From Alloscardovia criceti DSM 17774 (GTDB lineage: Bacteria; Actinomycetota; Actinomycetes; Actinomycetales; Bifidobacteriaceae): a DNA stretch of 64,000 nucleotides. Below, piece after piece: positions 7,337-17,391 of the stretch. The number at the start of each line of letters is the position of its first letter. The stretch's first letter is position 1. The notes below the pieces were generated by a model. The model did no database searches. It was given only the letters and a program-made list of their open reading frames with translations, and was not told the DNA's origin. The stretch spans positions 496,001 to 560,000 of the forward strand of contig NZ_AQXR01000011.1 in NCBI RefSeq assembly GCF_000376885.1, read 5' to 3'. Position numbers and translations under genes: made by a program.

Positions 7337-9814
7337 TTATAAATAACGACCCGTTATACTTGCTGGATTGCGCTGAATGTCTTCAGGTGTTCCAGTAGCT
7401 ACAATGCGTCCACCTTCTTCTCCACCGCCCGGACCCATATCGATGACATAGTCCGCATTTCGAATGATATCCAAATCATGCTCGATCACCACGACCGTTG
7501 CTCCATGCTCAATCAACGACTGAAAAACGCTTAAAAGTACACGTATATCCAGTGGGTGTAAACCGATTGAAGGCTCGTCAAATACAAAAATAGAATCTGT
7601 CTGAGTTTTGCCAATTTCACTGGACAACTTCAGTCGTTGTGCTTCCCCACCCGATAATGCCGGCGTCTGCTCACCCAAAGTTAAATACCCTAAGCCCAGA
7701 TTTTGAAGTGTGTGCAGTTTAGAGCTCACACTTGGCATTTTCCTACAAAATTCTAATGCCGTGTTCACATCCATGGCCATCAGCTCAGGCAGAGAAAAAC
7801 GTGCACCAGATGAGTTGAATAATTTCACATCGTAGGCTTCTTGCGCATACCGGGAACCCTGACACAGTGGACAGGATACCGTAACATCCGGCAAAAATTG
7901 CACATCCAGATTGATCACGCCCGTACCATCACACTCCGGGCATCTCAAAGAGCCGGTGTTATAGGAAAAATCCTTTGCTTTGAGGCCTGTATTCTGGGCA
8001 TCGTCTGAACGGGCAAAGAGCCTACGTAAAGCATCGTGGACACCAGCATATGTGGCCACAGTCGAGCGCACATTGATACCAATCGGTGTGGCATCGATGA
8101 GTTTGATATGCTCAATGCCTTCTGCCCCAAGCGATTGAATGTGCTGAGGCATCGACGTATGGTTTGTCATCGCTTCTACTGCCGGCACAAGGCTCTCCAG
8201 TAGCATGGTGGTTTTACCCGAGCCAGATACACCGGTGACCACACTGAGCCGTCCCTTGGGAAGGTAGATGTCCAAAGGTTTCACCGTGTGGATAGCTGAG
8301 GTAGACAGATGAATACGACCGTGAGAAAAGAGCTCATCTTGCGGAATTTCTGTGCGTATGCGAGTGGCAGGCTTATCCGCGAGAAACTCACCAATCAGAG
8401 AATTTTTGTCGCGTGCAACGTCACTTACGCGCCCCTGTGCTATGACGCAACCGCCACGAGCACCCGCTTCCGGCCCCATTTCCACGAGCCAGTCGGCTTC
8501 TTTGAGGATCTGAGTATCATGATCCACCAAAACGACACTATTGCCATCCTGAATCAAATCGCGCATGACCGCGGTTAATCCCACAATATTGGAGGGATGT
8601 AAACCAATGGACGGTTCATCGAGCACGTACAATACTCCCGTTGTGCGGTTGCGTACGGCACGCGCCAGCTGCATACGCTGACGCTCACCCGTCGAAAGCG
8701 TCGAAGAACTGCGGTCCAGACTGATATAGCTTAAACCCAAATCCATCAGCCGCCGAGCCGTATTTTCAAAAGACTCGCAAATAGCCTGAGCCATGCTGCG
8801 CATCTCTTCAGGCAAACTCGCTGGCACACCGCGCACCCAGTCACACAGGCTCCCCAGAGTCATCGTGCAGGCCTCGCTCAAAGAAATTCCGCGCACTCGT
8901 GGAGCGCGAGCGCGGGGAGACAGACGTGTGCCACCGCACTGCGGGCAGGTTTCTTCCTTGAGGAATTTTTCTACACGCTTCATACCCTTCTCATCTTTCG
9001 CTTTAGAGAGAGCATTTTCGACGGTGTAGATTGCATTGAAGTAGGTGAAATCTAGTTCCCCCGCTTGATTCGTTTTCTTGGAATGGTACAGAATATGCTT
9101 TTTCTCGGCCGGACCGTGGTAGACGATGTCTTTTTCTTTGTCTGTGAGGTCTTTGAAGGGCACATCTGTGCGCACGCCCATTTCGCGGCAAACATCGGTC
9201 ATGATAGACCACATCAGGCTATTCCACGGTGCTACGGCACCTTCGTCGATGCTTAGATTCTCGTCTGGCACTAAGGTGTCAATATTTACCGTACGGACCA
9301 TGCCTGTGCCGCCGCATCCTTCGCATGCACCTTGAGAATTGAAGGCTAATTCTTCTGCAGACGGAGCATAGAAACGCGAACCACACTCCGGGCAGACTAG
9401 TGCTTGACCAGCAGCTACCGCCAGGGTTGGCTCGACATAATGCCCTTGGGGACAGCGATGATATGCGAGCCGTGAAAACATGAGGCGCAGACTATTGAGT
9501 AGCTCCGTCCCTGTACCAAACGTGCTACGGATGCCCGGTACAGCAGGACGTTGATGCAGGGCTAAAGCCGCTGGAACGTATAACACTTCATCGACTTCAG
9601 CCTGAGAAGCTTGCGTCATGCGCCGTCTCGTGTAGGTGGACAGGGCTTCCAGATAGCGCCGCGAGCCTTCGGCGTAGAGGATGCCCAAGGCTACGGAAGA
9701 TTTCCCAGATCCAGATACGCCCGCAATGCCCACAATTTTATTCAATGGAATATCCAAATCTATATTTTTCAAATTGTGCACACGTGCGCCGCGGATAAGA
9801 ATTTTATCAACCAT
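7337..9814 (-). CDS. UvrA-like ABC ATPase (UvrA paralogue)
   Basis: The 825-residue protein has two ABC ATPase modules of the UvrA type: Walker A GVSGSGKSS near residue 33, a Cys4 zinc module (CPECG and CEGCGGTG), signature LSTGERQRMQLARA, a second Walker A GVSGSGKTT, further zinc cysteines (CPECDGTG, CPLCQG) and signature LSGGEAQRLKLS. It is shorter than the roughly 950-residue true UvrA, typical of the UvrA2-like group linked to drug or DNA-damage tolerance. Housekeeping nucleotide-excision UvrA would be elsewhere. AAGAGG precedes the start at 9814. It is divergent from the GH3 gene. Confidence 0.85.
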   Translation of the reverse strand: MVDKILIRGARVHNLKNIDLDIPLNKIVGIAGVSGSGKSSVALGILYAEGSRRYLEALSTYTRRRMTQASQAEVDEVLYVPAALALHQRPAVPGIRSTFGTGTELLNSLRLMFSRLAYHRCPQGHYVEPTLAVAAGQALVCPECGSRFYAPSAEELAFNSQGACEGCGGTGMVRTVNIDTLVPDENLSIDEGAVAPWNSLMWSIMTDVCREMGVRTDVPFKDLTDKEKDIVYHGPAEKKHILYHSKKTNQAGELDFTYFNAIYTVENALSKAKDEKGMKRVEKFLKEETCPQCGGTRLSPRARAPRVRGISLSEACTMTLGSLCDWVRGVPASLPEEMRSMAQAICESFENTARRLMDLGLSYISLDRSSSTLSTGERQRMQLARAVRNRTTGVLYVLDEPSIGLHPSNIVGLTAVMRDLIQDGNSVVLVDHDTQILKEADWLVEMGPEAGARGGCVIAQGRVSDVARDKNSLIGEFLADKPATRIRTEIPQDELFSHGRIHLSTSAIHTVKPLDIYLPKGRLSVVTGVSGSGKTTMLLESLVPAVEAMTNHTSMPQHIQSLGAEGIEHIKLIDATPIGINVRSTVATYAGVHDALRRLFARSDDAQNTGLKAKDFSYNTGSLRCPECDGTGVINLDVQFLPDVTVSCPLCQGSRYAQEAYDVKLFNSSGARFSLPELMAMDVNTALEFCRKMPSVSSKLHTLQNLGLGYLTLGEQTPALSGGEAQRLKLSSEIGKTQTDSIFVFDEPSIGLHPLDIRVLLSVFQSLIEHGATVVVIEHDLDIIRNADYVIDMGPGGGEEGGRIVATGTPEDIQRNPASITGRYL

Positions 9815-10012
9815 ATGAACCTCTTACAGCTTGCTCTCTTAGCCATTATAAAAGGCTGGCAGTGCTATAAGCGCACACCTTACCGCGTAGCTGAAACTGG
9901 ATATAAACGCCGTCACACGTCACAACACGTTCCTCGCCTTTGCCACACATCCGCATATAATGGCACATGAATGGGGCGCTTGCTCCTCACATTTAAGACA
10001 GAGAGGACTTAA

Positions 10013-12367
10013 ATGACTCAGAATGAAGCGTACTGGGATAAGAATTTACCAGTAGACGAGCGTGTAGCAGATTTGCTTTCTCGCATGACTTTGCAGGAGA
10101 AAATCGGGCAAATGTTGCAACTGGATGCGCGACAAAATCTCGATGAAATAATTCTGGAGAAGTTTGCAGGCTCGATTTTGCACACGTCTCCAGAGGATCT
10201 TCCGCGTGCCAATAAGCTCGTACAGCAGACCCGCTTACGCATTCCTATGCTCGTGGGTGATGATTTAATTCACGGCTATTCGTTCTATCCGGGAGCCACT
10301 ATTTTCCCAGAGCAGTTAGGCATGGCGGTGAGCTGGGATACGGAGAAAATTGAGCATGCGGCTCGTATTACGGCTCATGAGGCTGTCACAACGGGTGTGC
10401 AGTGGACCTTCTCCCCTGTGCTATGCATTGCGCGCGATACGCGCTGGGGACGCGTGGGCGAAACTTTTGGTGAAGATCCATTTCTTATAGGCGAGCTGGC
10501 CAGCGCTATGGTGCGTGGCTATCAGGGTGGCAATGCGGTGGAGAGCACACGGCCATTGGGCAAAGATGCTATCTTGGCGACAGCTAAGCATTTTGCGGGT
10601 TATTCGGAAACGCAGGGCGGCCGCGATGCCTCCGAGGCAGATTTGTCTCACCGTAAGCTCGCCTCTTGGTTCCTGCCACCATTTAAACGTGTGGCTCAGG
10701 AAGGCGTAGGCACCTTCATGCTGGGGTACGAATCCATTGAAGGTATGCCTATTACCATCAACAAGTGGTTGCTCAACGACGTGCTGCGCGATGAATGGGG
10801 CTACAAGGGCACACTGATTACGGACTGGGCGAATGTGAGCCGTCTGGTGTGGGAGCAACGTGTCCTGAAGAATCCTGTGCAAGCCGCTGTAGCCGCCGTG
10901 CGCGCCGGAAATGACCTCATTATGACTTCCCCTGAATTCTTCGAAGCAGCCTACGAAGCGGTCCAGTCCGGACTACTCGAGGAGAAAGAATTAGATGGCC
11001 CAGTAGGTCGCATTTTGGCTCTGAAATTCCGTCTAGGACTGTTTGAAGATCCGCGTTTGCCAGATGCAGACAAGGCTCGCACGGTTATCGGCAATGCTCA
11101 GCATGCACAGGCGAATCTGGAGCTGGCGCGTGAAAGTGTGGCCTTGCTCAGAAACGATGGAACCTTGCCATTGCAAAAAGATGACCGTACAGCTGCGAAG
11201 AGTATTGCATTAATCGGACCACTAATCGATGATGCTCAAACGCAGCTAGGCGACTGGGCAGGCAATTCCGGTCAGGTGACCTGGATGCCAGATGGCCATC
11301 CACGTGAAAAGATTACCACGATTAAAGACGGTTTCAAACAGGCTCTTCCAGCGGGCTGGACCTTGTCCACCGCGGAAGGCGCTCATATTGTGGAGCTGCG
11401 CCCAGATCCCGCAGGTGAATTCTATCCAGATGGTCAGCCTCGCCCTTATGTGGGCGTGAGCGCGCCTATTGATCAGAAGCTCATCGACGAGGCGGTGCGC
11501 AATGCGCAAAACAGCGATGTGGCAGTAGTCGTCGTGGGTGATGTGATGCAGCTCATCGGCGAAGGCTGCTCAACTGCTACATTGGAGCTGCTCGGCGGTC
11601 AAAATGCGCTCATCGACGCTGTCACGGCTACGGGCACGCCAACCGTGGTGGTGCTGATGTCCAGTAAGCCTCAGGTACTGCCAGAAAGCGCCCTGAATGC
11701 AAATGCGTTACTCTGGGCTCCAAGCCCTGGTATGAAGGGTGGCCAAGCCATTGCTGAGATCGTATATGGCATGGTCGAACCATCGGGTCGTTTGCCTATT
11801 ACCTTCCCTCGTCATGCTGGTCAGTTGCCTGTGTATTACAACCAGATTCGCGGTCAGCACGGTGACCGTTATGCGGATTTGACGCAGGATCCTGCTTTTG
11901 CCTTTGGTGAGGGTTTGGCGTATACCAACTTTACGTATGGTGAGGTGGAGCTGACGGATGCGGATGGCACTCAGATCAGCACGGAAGACTATCAAGGCAG
12001 CACATGGACTATGCCAACGGACACCGAGGGAGCTACTATTCCGGTGTACAAGAAACAGTCCGTGGTTCATGCGCATATTGACGTCACAAACACGGGAGAG
12101 CGTCCAGGTGTGGAAATCGTTCAGGCGTATATTGGCGATATTGTCACGTCTGTGAGCTGGACCGACCGTGAACTGAAGGCATTCAAGCGCGTCAGCATCA
12201 ATCCGGGCGAAACTGTGCGCGTTGATTTTGAAATTCCTGTATCCGATTGCTCTATCGTGGATGCTCAGGCTCACCGCATCGTAGAAAATGGCGAGTTTGA
12301 AATTTTGCTGGGTCATTCCTCACGCAGGGAAGATTTGAAGCGCGCGGTATTTGCTGTGCAGGATTAA
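10013..12367 (+). CDS. GH3 beta-glucosidase
   Basis: This 784-residue enzyme is a family 3 glycoside hydrolase that releases terminal beta-linked sugars from oligosaccharides. The N-terminal barrel carries RWGRVGETFGEDP (about 144-156), KHFAGY (192-197), GGRDAS and the nucleophile D271 in LITDWANVS. A middle alpha/beta sandwich and a C-terminal fibronectin III-like domain (about 690-780, with GVEIVQAYI and LKAFKRV) follow. There is no signal peptide, so it acts in the cytoplasm on imported beta-glucosides. GAGAGGA precedes the ATG, and TATAAT at 9956-9961 is a possible -10. It pairs functionally with the convergent GH5 gene. Confidence 0.93.
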   Translation: MTQNEAYWDKNLPVDERVADLLSRMTLQEKIGQMLQLDARQNLDEIILEKFAGSILHTSPEDLPRANKLVQQTRLRIPMLVGDDLIHGYSFYPGATIFPEQLGMAVSWDTEKIEHAARITAHEAVTTGVQWTFSPVLCIARDTRWGRVGETFGEDPFLIGELASAMVRGYQGGNAVESTRPLGKDAILATAKHFAGYSETQGGRDASEADLSHRKLASWFLPPFKRVAQEGVGTFMLGYESIEGMPITINKWLLNDVLRDEWGYKGTLITDWANVSRLVWEQRVLKNPVQAAVAAVRAGNDLIMTSPEFFEAAYEAVQSGLLEEKELDGPVGRILALKFRLGLFEDPRLPDADKARTVIGNAQHAQANLELARESVALLRNDGTLPLQKDDRTAAKSIALIGPLIDDAQTQLGDWAGNSGQVTWMPDGHPREKITTIKDGFKQALPAGWTLSTAEGAHIVELRPDPAGEFYPDGQPRPYVGVSAPIDQKLIDEAVRNAQNSDVAVVVVGDVMQLIGEGCSTATLELLGGQNALIDAVTATGTPTVVVLMSSKPQVLPESALNANALLWAPSPGMKGGQAIAEIVYGMVEPSGRLPITFPRHAGQLPVYYNQIRGQHGDRYADLTQDPAFAFGEGLAYTNFTYGEVELTDADGTQISTEDYQGSTWTMPTDTEGATIPVYKKQSVVHAHIDVTNTGERPGVEIVQAYIGDIVTSVSWTDRELKAFKRVSINPGETVRVDFEIPVSDCSIVDAQAHRIVENGEFEILLGHSSRREDLKRAVFAVQD

Positions 12368-12384
12368 TTTCTGAGTGATATCTC

Positions 12385-12423
12385 ATAAGGGCTTTGCAGC
12401 AATTCCAGCTGCAAAGCCCTTAT
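12385..12423. terminator. Bidirectional terminator between GH3 and GH5 genes
   Basis: A perfect 16-bp stem (12385-12400 with 12408-12423, arms starting ATAAGGGCTTTGCAGC) with a 7-nt loop separates the convergent GH3 and GH5 genes and reaches to 2 nt before the GH5 stop. U-rich sequence is limited, but stem strength and position support termination both ways. Confidence 0.8.
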
Positions 12424-12424
12424 G

Positions 12425-13537
12425 TTATACCTCGTGTAGCGCTCTCCAATCCCAAAAGCGCTTCCAAGAATGCGTAAGACCTTTCCTCCGCTCTGGATTG
12501 CGTTCTTGTTGGTAACTCCACATAAACTCGGCGAGCACGCCCGCTTGCTGGAATGCGTGTAATTGATAATCGAAGAAGTCTCGCCCAGAGGTGCCGTCTT
12601 TTTTGCTTTGTTCATTTTCTGCACACCACTCGCCCACGATGACGCCCGCTCCAGTTAGGCGTATCATACGCATGCGCAGTATCTGGATAGCATTCATAAG
12701 CGTGTAGAGGCCCGGTCGCAACTGCTGCTTATCGAGGAATGTCTGTATAAATCTCGGCAAGGACTGCTCTACTGTGGTGTAGTACACGTGGGTGTCAAAA
12801 GCAATATTGCGCATATGCCGCAGCTCGGTAGGAATTATTGGCAGCCAATGCATCAGGCGAAAACCATCGTGAAATACAATCAATTTATCGTCATCGATAA
12901 CGGCTCGCAGGCGTTTATAGGCAGCTTTGTAGAATCTCAGCAAAAACGCAATCGGCACATGCGTAGAGCCTTCGGCTTCTTCGGGACGCCGTGCAGGATA
13001 CCGTTTCTTGTTGGCACGAAAGATGCTCCGACTGGCGGGCTCGTTGAGCACTTCTATGCCGTAGAGCGCTTTGTGTTTGCCGTAACGGCGTCCCAGCCTT
13101 TCAAGCACGCCCAAGGCGAAGACTATCTCCGACTCTGTATGATGCCAGCGCACTACGCCGGATAATCCACCATTGTCAAAACCATTTTGACTTCCTGGCA
13201 CTGTATGCAGATCCAGCAAAATCTGCATGGATCGCGCGCTTGCCCATTCAAAAGCCTTATCCACGTATTCAACGCACCCGATAAAAGGCGTGCGATCTCC
13301 AAAAACGAAATACGGTACGGGCAGACGCAGCACGGTAATCCCCGCCCGAGCCAGCGTATCAAAATCTTCTTCCGTGATATAGCTGTCTCGGTGAGCCGTC
13401 ATGCGGTGTACACGCTCATCTAGGCTCAGATCGCGATTGAGCCACACTTCATCCTCGGCAGGAGTGCCCACAAAGGGCGTAGCATCCATCCATTTTTCGA
13501 GGACGAGCCAATTTCCTAAATTCACACCCTGAAGCAT
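12425..13537 (-). CDS. GH5 family glucanase
   Basis: The product, 370 residues from the ATG at 13537, is a family 5 glycoside hydrolase similar to exo-beta-1,3-glucanase/endoglucanase-like members. The N-terminus QGVNLGNWLVLEKWM is typical. The acid/base is E167 in EVLNEPA and the nucleophile is E303 in VIVGEWCAEN. No signal peptide is seen, so the enzyme is cytoplasmic and probably trims beta-glucan oligosaccharides with the GH3 enzyme. GTG codons at 13543 and 13546 are alternative starts directly behind the mntH stop at 13547, indicating coupling to mntH. The exact substrate is unresolved. Confidence 0.85.
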   Translation of the reverse strand: MLQGVNLGNWLVLEKWMDATPFVGTPAEDEVWLNRDLSLDERVHRMTAHRDSYITEEDFDTLARAGITVLRLPVPYFVFGDRTPFIGCVEYVDKAFEWASARSMQILLDLHTVPGSQNGFDNGGLSGVVRWHHTESEIVFALGVLERLGRRYGKHKALYGIEVLNEPASRSIFRANKKRYPARRPEEAEGSTHVPIAFLLRFYKAAYKRLRAVIDDDKLIVFHDGFRLMHWLPIIPTELRHMRNIAFDTHVYYTTVEQSLPRFIQTFLDKQQLRPGLYTLMNAIQILRMRMIRLTGAGVIVGEWCAENEQSKKDGTSGRDFFDYQLHAFQQAGVLAEFMWSYQQERNPERRKGLTHSWKRFWDWRALHEV

Positions 13538-13546
13538 TGTCACCAC

Positions 13547-14887
13547 TTATACCAGTACGGACCATATGAGCTGCAGGTTGAGCACAGTCAACACCGTAGC
13601 TACCACGTATCCCATTATTGTATTCCATCGGGCATTGGCATATTTGCCCATAATGGATTTTTTCGACGTGAAATAAATCAACGGGAAAATGGAGAAAGGC
13701 AATGCCAAGGACAAGAACACTTGCGAGTATACGATGAGCTCGTCCAGACTGTGCTCTTGCGAATGGGTAATCACGGCCACAATCACCACCGGTACGAGCG
13801 TCACCATGCGCGTGCCGAGACGAATAAGCCATTGCGGAGCCTTGATATGGAGAAAACCTTCCAGCACGATTTGGCCCGTTAAGGTGCCAGTAATTGTGGA
13901 ATTTTGTCCGCTCGCCAGCAAGGCCACAGCAAATAAGGTAGCGACGAGTTTACTGGCCACCACGCCCGCAATTTGAGGGTCTGCCAGCGCATTGTACATC
14001 TGCTCGAAAGCCGTCACGTCTTGCGCATGACCATAAAAAACGCTAGCACCAAGAATCAGCAGCAACGAATTCACCACAAAAGCAATGCTCAACTGCACGT
14101 TGGAATCCCAGGTCATAAAACGTACCGCATTATCGAGTTCGCGCTCGGAGCTTCTATCTACTTTTCTCGTTTGCACGATGGACGAATGAAGGTATAAATT
14201 ATGCGGCATCACCGTTGCGCCGATAATGCCCAAGCTTAAGGTCAGCATGGCTGTAGCATCGCCAGATTCAAGAAAACTCTGGGGTGTGGGTACATATCCC
14301 CACATGATGGCAGCCACGTCCGGACCGGAAATCTGCACGAGATAGCCAAAAATTGCGACAATGGTCAAAATCAGTACGGAGACGACGGCTTCGATTTTTC
14401 TGAAGCCTAAATGCATCAAGCCCAGGAGCACCACGACATCCAGTACCGTAATAATAATGGCCACGAGCAGCGGAATGCCAAAAAGCAAGTGTAAGGCAAT
14501 GGCCGAGCCGAGAACCTCCGCCAAATCCGTGGCTACCAGTGCCAGCTCAATAATGACGAAGAGAATCCACCTCAACCATCGAGGCGAGCGCTCGGCTATG
14601 TGCTGAGCCAAATCCTGATGCGTGACCATGCCGAGCTTGCCGGACATATGCTGTAATTGCATCGCTACCAACGAGGACAGTAGCACCACACTGAGCAGCG
14701 CATATTTGAAGGTAGCGCCGCCCACAACGCTGGTAATCCAGTTGCCTGGATCCATATACCCCACAGCTACAAGCGCACCTGGGCCAAGGAAAGCATAGAA
14801 GTTTTTCCAAAAGGACGTGCTTTGTGGCACTTCGATGCTTTGGTTGACTTCAGACAGTGATAATTTTTTCGGCTTTTTACCGCTCAT
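13547..14887 (-). CDS. mntH: Nramp-family divalent metal (Mn2+) transporter
   Basis: This 446-residue protein is a proton-coupled Nramp transporter that imports Mn2+ and related metals. The two metal-binding hallmarks are present: DPGNW at 46-50 in TM1 and MPHN at 227-230 in TM6, within about eleven membrane segments. An upstream in-frame ATG at 14902 exists, but GGAAGGA sits correctly for ATG 14887. The start shares one base with the recQ stop (TGATG), so it is coupled to recQ, and GH5 follows immediately. No Mn-sensing site was recognised. Confidence 0.92.
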   Translation of the reverse strand: MSGKKPKKLSLSEVNQSIEVPQSTSFWKNFYAFLGPGALVAVGYMDPGNWITSVVGGATFKYALLSVVLLSSLVAMQLQHMSGKLGMVTHQDLAQHIAERSPRWLRWILFVIIELALVATDLAEVLGSAIALHLLFGIPLLVAIIITVLDVVVLLGLMHLGFRKIEAVVSVLILTIVAIFGYLVQISGPDVAAIMWGYVPTPQSFLESGDATAMLTLSLGIIGATVMPHNLYLHSSIVQTRKVDRSSERELDNAVRFMTWDSNVQLSIAFVVNSLLLILGASVFYGHAQDVTAFEQMYNALADPQIAGVVASKLVATLFAVALLASGQNSTITGTLTGQIVLEGFLHIKAPQWLIRLGTRMVTLVPVVIVAVITHSQEHSLDELIVYSQVFLSLALPFSIFPLIYFTSKKSIMGKYANARWNTIMGYVVATVLTVLNLQLIWSVLV

Positions 14888-16671
14888 CACTGTTCCTTCC
14901 ATTGTTTGATAATGGTGATGAAAATATCAGCATACTGATCTGCCTTCTTATGCCCAACTCCAGATAATTGAAGAAATTCCTCATAATTGAGTGGCTGCTG
15001 TGCGGCGCATTGTTTGAGGGTCTTATCTGCAAAAACCATAAAGGGTGCAATGCTCTGTTCACGTGCCAGCTCGAGTCTTTTTGCGCGTAAGCGTTCAAAT
15101 AAGTCTGCAGGATAATCAACAGTGCTATCCACAGCACTTGTACTTCGCACTTTCGAAGTACGACGAGGCCGGGTAATAATGGGATGCGGATGCCTACAAA
15201 ACTCGAAACCCAGCCGCGTCAAGCTGATACTGGCATACTGCGGATCGACAGCCAAATAATCGTCTGCAATCAAAATCTGAATGTACTTTTTGATAAGACT
15301 TTCATCCATATCTTTGAGCAAACCATAGGTGGAAATCTGATCAAATCCCTTATCACGCAAATCCGCCGTATTTCTCCCTTTGAGAATAGCCGCAACCTTA
15401 CCCATACCCACGTTATAGTGCACGTGCTCAAAAATTCTGTACACACAGGAAAGAATCTTCAGGCTTTCTTGCGTAATATCCACCGTCGGCCCTGCATGAA
15501 GACAATTTGAACAGTCCTGACAGTCCTCCGCCAAATCTTCTCCAAAATATGCCAAGATGTTTTTGCGCAAACATTGAGAAGTTTGAGCATAACGAATCAT
15601 TGCTCTAAGCTTGCGCGAAGCCAAAGGATTATGGCTCTCCTCCACCATATGCAAAGCGGACATCACATCAGAAGCACTGTAAAACAAGGTGCAACGACTT
15701 TTTTCACCATCGCGACCCGCACGACCTGCTTCTTGGTAGTACGCTTCCAAACTATTGGATATGCCGTAATGAATGACTTGACGCACATCGGCCTTATCAA
15801 TACCCATGCCGAACGCATTGGTGGCCACCATAATGTCGATGTTGCCGTACTGAAAATCTTCCTGAATTTTCGTACGCTCCTGTGCATCCAAACCCGCGTG
15901 ATAAAACCCTACACTTAAGCCATCTGCCTCGAGTTTTTCTGCAATTTTTTCCACGTCTTTTCGCGTCCTGCAATACACCACCGAGCTTTCTTCCGGCTGG
16001 AGTATATCTCGCATGCGCGCATAGCGATCGCGCGGCTCTTCTACCGCGAAATACAAGTTTGGACGATTAAAGCTCAGCACATATTCACGGTGCTCGTCCG
16101 GCATGCTCAGCTGCTCCACGATATCACGCTGAACCTCCGGCGTGGCGGTGCCTGTAAACGCCGCAATGCGCGGGCGTGCAGGAAAAGTGTGGATAAACGA
16201 AAGAATATTGCGATAACTGGTGCGAAAATCATGACCCCACTGGGAAATACAATGGGCCTCATCCACCGCTATCAGGCTGATATCCAGACTAGCGATGAGT
16301 CGTCTAAAATTTTGGGATTCCAAGCGTTCAGGTGCGACATACAGTATTTTTACTGCGCCACGCTCGATGGCGTGGAAGGTTTCAGCCATGGCATCGCTGC
16401 TCAAATTTCCATGCAGACCGCGAGCCTCGATACCATTGACTTGCAAAGAATCTACTTGGTCCTTCATCAAAGAAATAAGCGGCGAAATCACCAGCGTTAT
16501 GCCTGGCATCATCAATGCAGGAATTTGATAGCATAAAGACTTGCCTGCAGAGGTTGGCATAATCGCAAGCACATCTTTGCCTGCCACAATGTCATCGATA
16601 ATCTCTGCCTGTCCCTCGCGAAATGAGCCATACCCATACACCTCGCGAAGAATGTCTTCTTTGCTGCGCAT
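14887..16671 (-). CDS. recQ: ATP-dependent DNA helicase RecQ
   Basis: The 594-residue RecQ helicase unwinds DNA 3' to 5' in recombination and fork repair. It shows FREGQAEII, Walker A MPTSAGKSLCYQ, the DEAH box VDEAHCISQWGHDFR, TGTAT, motif VI QEAGRAGRDG, the zinc-binding cysteines (CLRKNILAYFGE, CQDCSNC), an RQC winged helix and a C-terminal HRDC domain with VGHKKADQYAD. The Walker A reads TSAGKS where TGGGKS is usual, a mild deviation. GAGGTGAC precedes ATG 16671. It is the first gene of a recQ-mntH-GH5 unit. Confidence 0.95.
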   Translation of the reverse strand: MRSKEDILREVYGYGSFREGQAEIIDDIVAGKDVLAIMPTSAGKSLCYQIPALMMPGITLVISPLISLMKDQVDSLQVNGIEARGLHGNLSSDAMAETFHAIERGAVKILYVAPERLESQNFRRLIASLDISLIAVDEAHCISQWGHDFRTSYRNILSFIHTFPARPRIAAFTGTATPEVQRDIVEQLSMPDEHREYVLSFNRPNLYFAVEEPRDRYARMRDILQPEESSVVYCRTRKDVEKIAEKLEADGLSVGFYHAGLDAQERTKIQEDFQYGNIDIMVATNAFGMGIDKADVRQVIHYGISNSLEAYYQEAGRAGRDGEKSRCTLFYSASDVMSALHMVEESHNPLASRKLRAMIRYAQTSQCLRKNILAYFGEDLAEDCQDCSNCLHAGPTVDITQESLKILSCVYRIFEHVHYNVGMGKVAAILKGRNTADLRDKGFDQISTYGLLKDMDESLIKKYIQILIADDYLAVDPQYASISLTRLGFEFCRHPHPIITRPRRTSKVRSTSAVDSTVDYPADLFERLRAKRLELAREQSIAPFMVFADKTLKQCAAQQPLNYEEFLQLSGVGHKKADQYADIFITIIKQWKEQ

Positions 16672-16821
16672 TCGTCACCTCACCATTCCCGTATACAACC
16701 TACACTAGGCGGGCTATGTTTCATCCAATATTTCGCAGGGCACGACTCGCACGCACGCTGACTAGGGACAGAGGGAAGGCAAGCTTGCACAAGACACGAT
16801 ACTGTTTTTAGAATAACAACC

Positions 16822-17358
16822 ATGAGCAAAGCAACGCTTCGGCAAACCCTCCTGACAGAAATGAAATCTCTCAACCGTGAAACCAAGGCTCAGCTAGACC
16901 ACGCGTTGCTATCTCAACTCCTCGCACATCCGTGGTACGCATCCGCGCATACGATTGCCACGTATATGTCCATGGAGCACGAATTCAATACAAAACCCTT
17001 CATTGCACAGGCACTCTCTGACGGCAAGAAGATAGCCATCCCCCGCAGCTTCGCCCAGGGTCGCATGCAGTTTTATATCTACGATCCGCAGCATCTGGAG
17101 CTCAGCCACTTCGGCATCGAAGAGCCGACGTTGGATAGCGAACCCGTGGCCAGAGAGGACATTGATCTCGTGCATGTGCCCGCGCTCGCAGTCAATTCCA
17201 CGCATCATCGTATCGGCTATGGTGCCGGATATTATGACAGATTTCTCGCGAATTTTTCTGCACACACCCTCAGCACAGTCTACGGTTTTCAGCTCGTCCA
17301 TTTTGATGCTGATGCCTATGACATTCCTGTACAAGCCGTCATCAGCGAGTCAAACTAG
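16822..17358 (+). CDS. 5-formyltetrahydrofolate cyclo-ligase
   Basis: This 178-residue enzyme converts 5-formyltetrahydrofolate to 5,10-methenyltetrahydrofolate with ATP, recycling folate. The family signature RIGYGAGYYDRFL lies at about 131-143, with KKIAIPR in the middle and VHVPALAVN before the signature. Length is typical of the YgfA/MTHFS family. It stands alone between recQ (divergent) and a convergent DUF1349 gene. Confidence 0.93.
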   Translation: MSKATLRQTLLTEMKSLNRETKAQLDHALLSQLLAHPWYASAHTIATYMSMEHEFNTKPFIAQALSDGKKIAIPRSFAQGRMQFYIYDPQHLELSHFGIEEPTLDSEPVAREDIDLVHVPALAVNSTHHRIGYGAGYYDRFLANFSAHTLSTVYGFQLVHFDADAYDIPVQAVISESN

Positions 17359-17391
17359 TTTCTACCGTATACCTTTAGGAAAGGTGAAATC

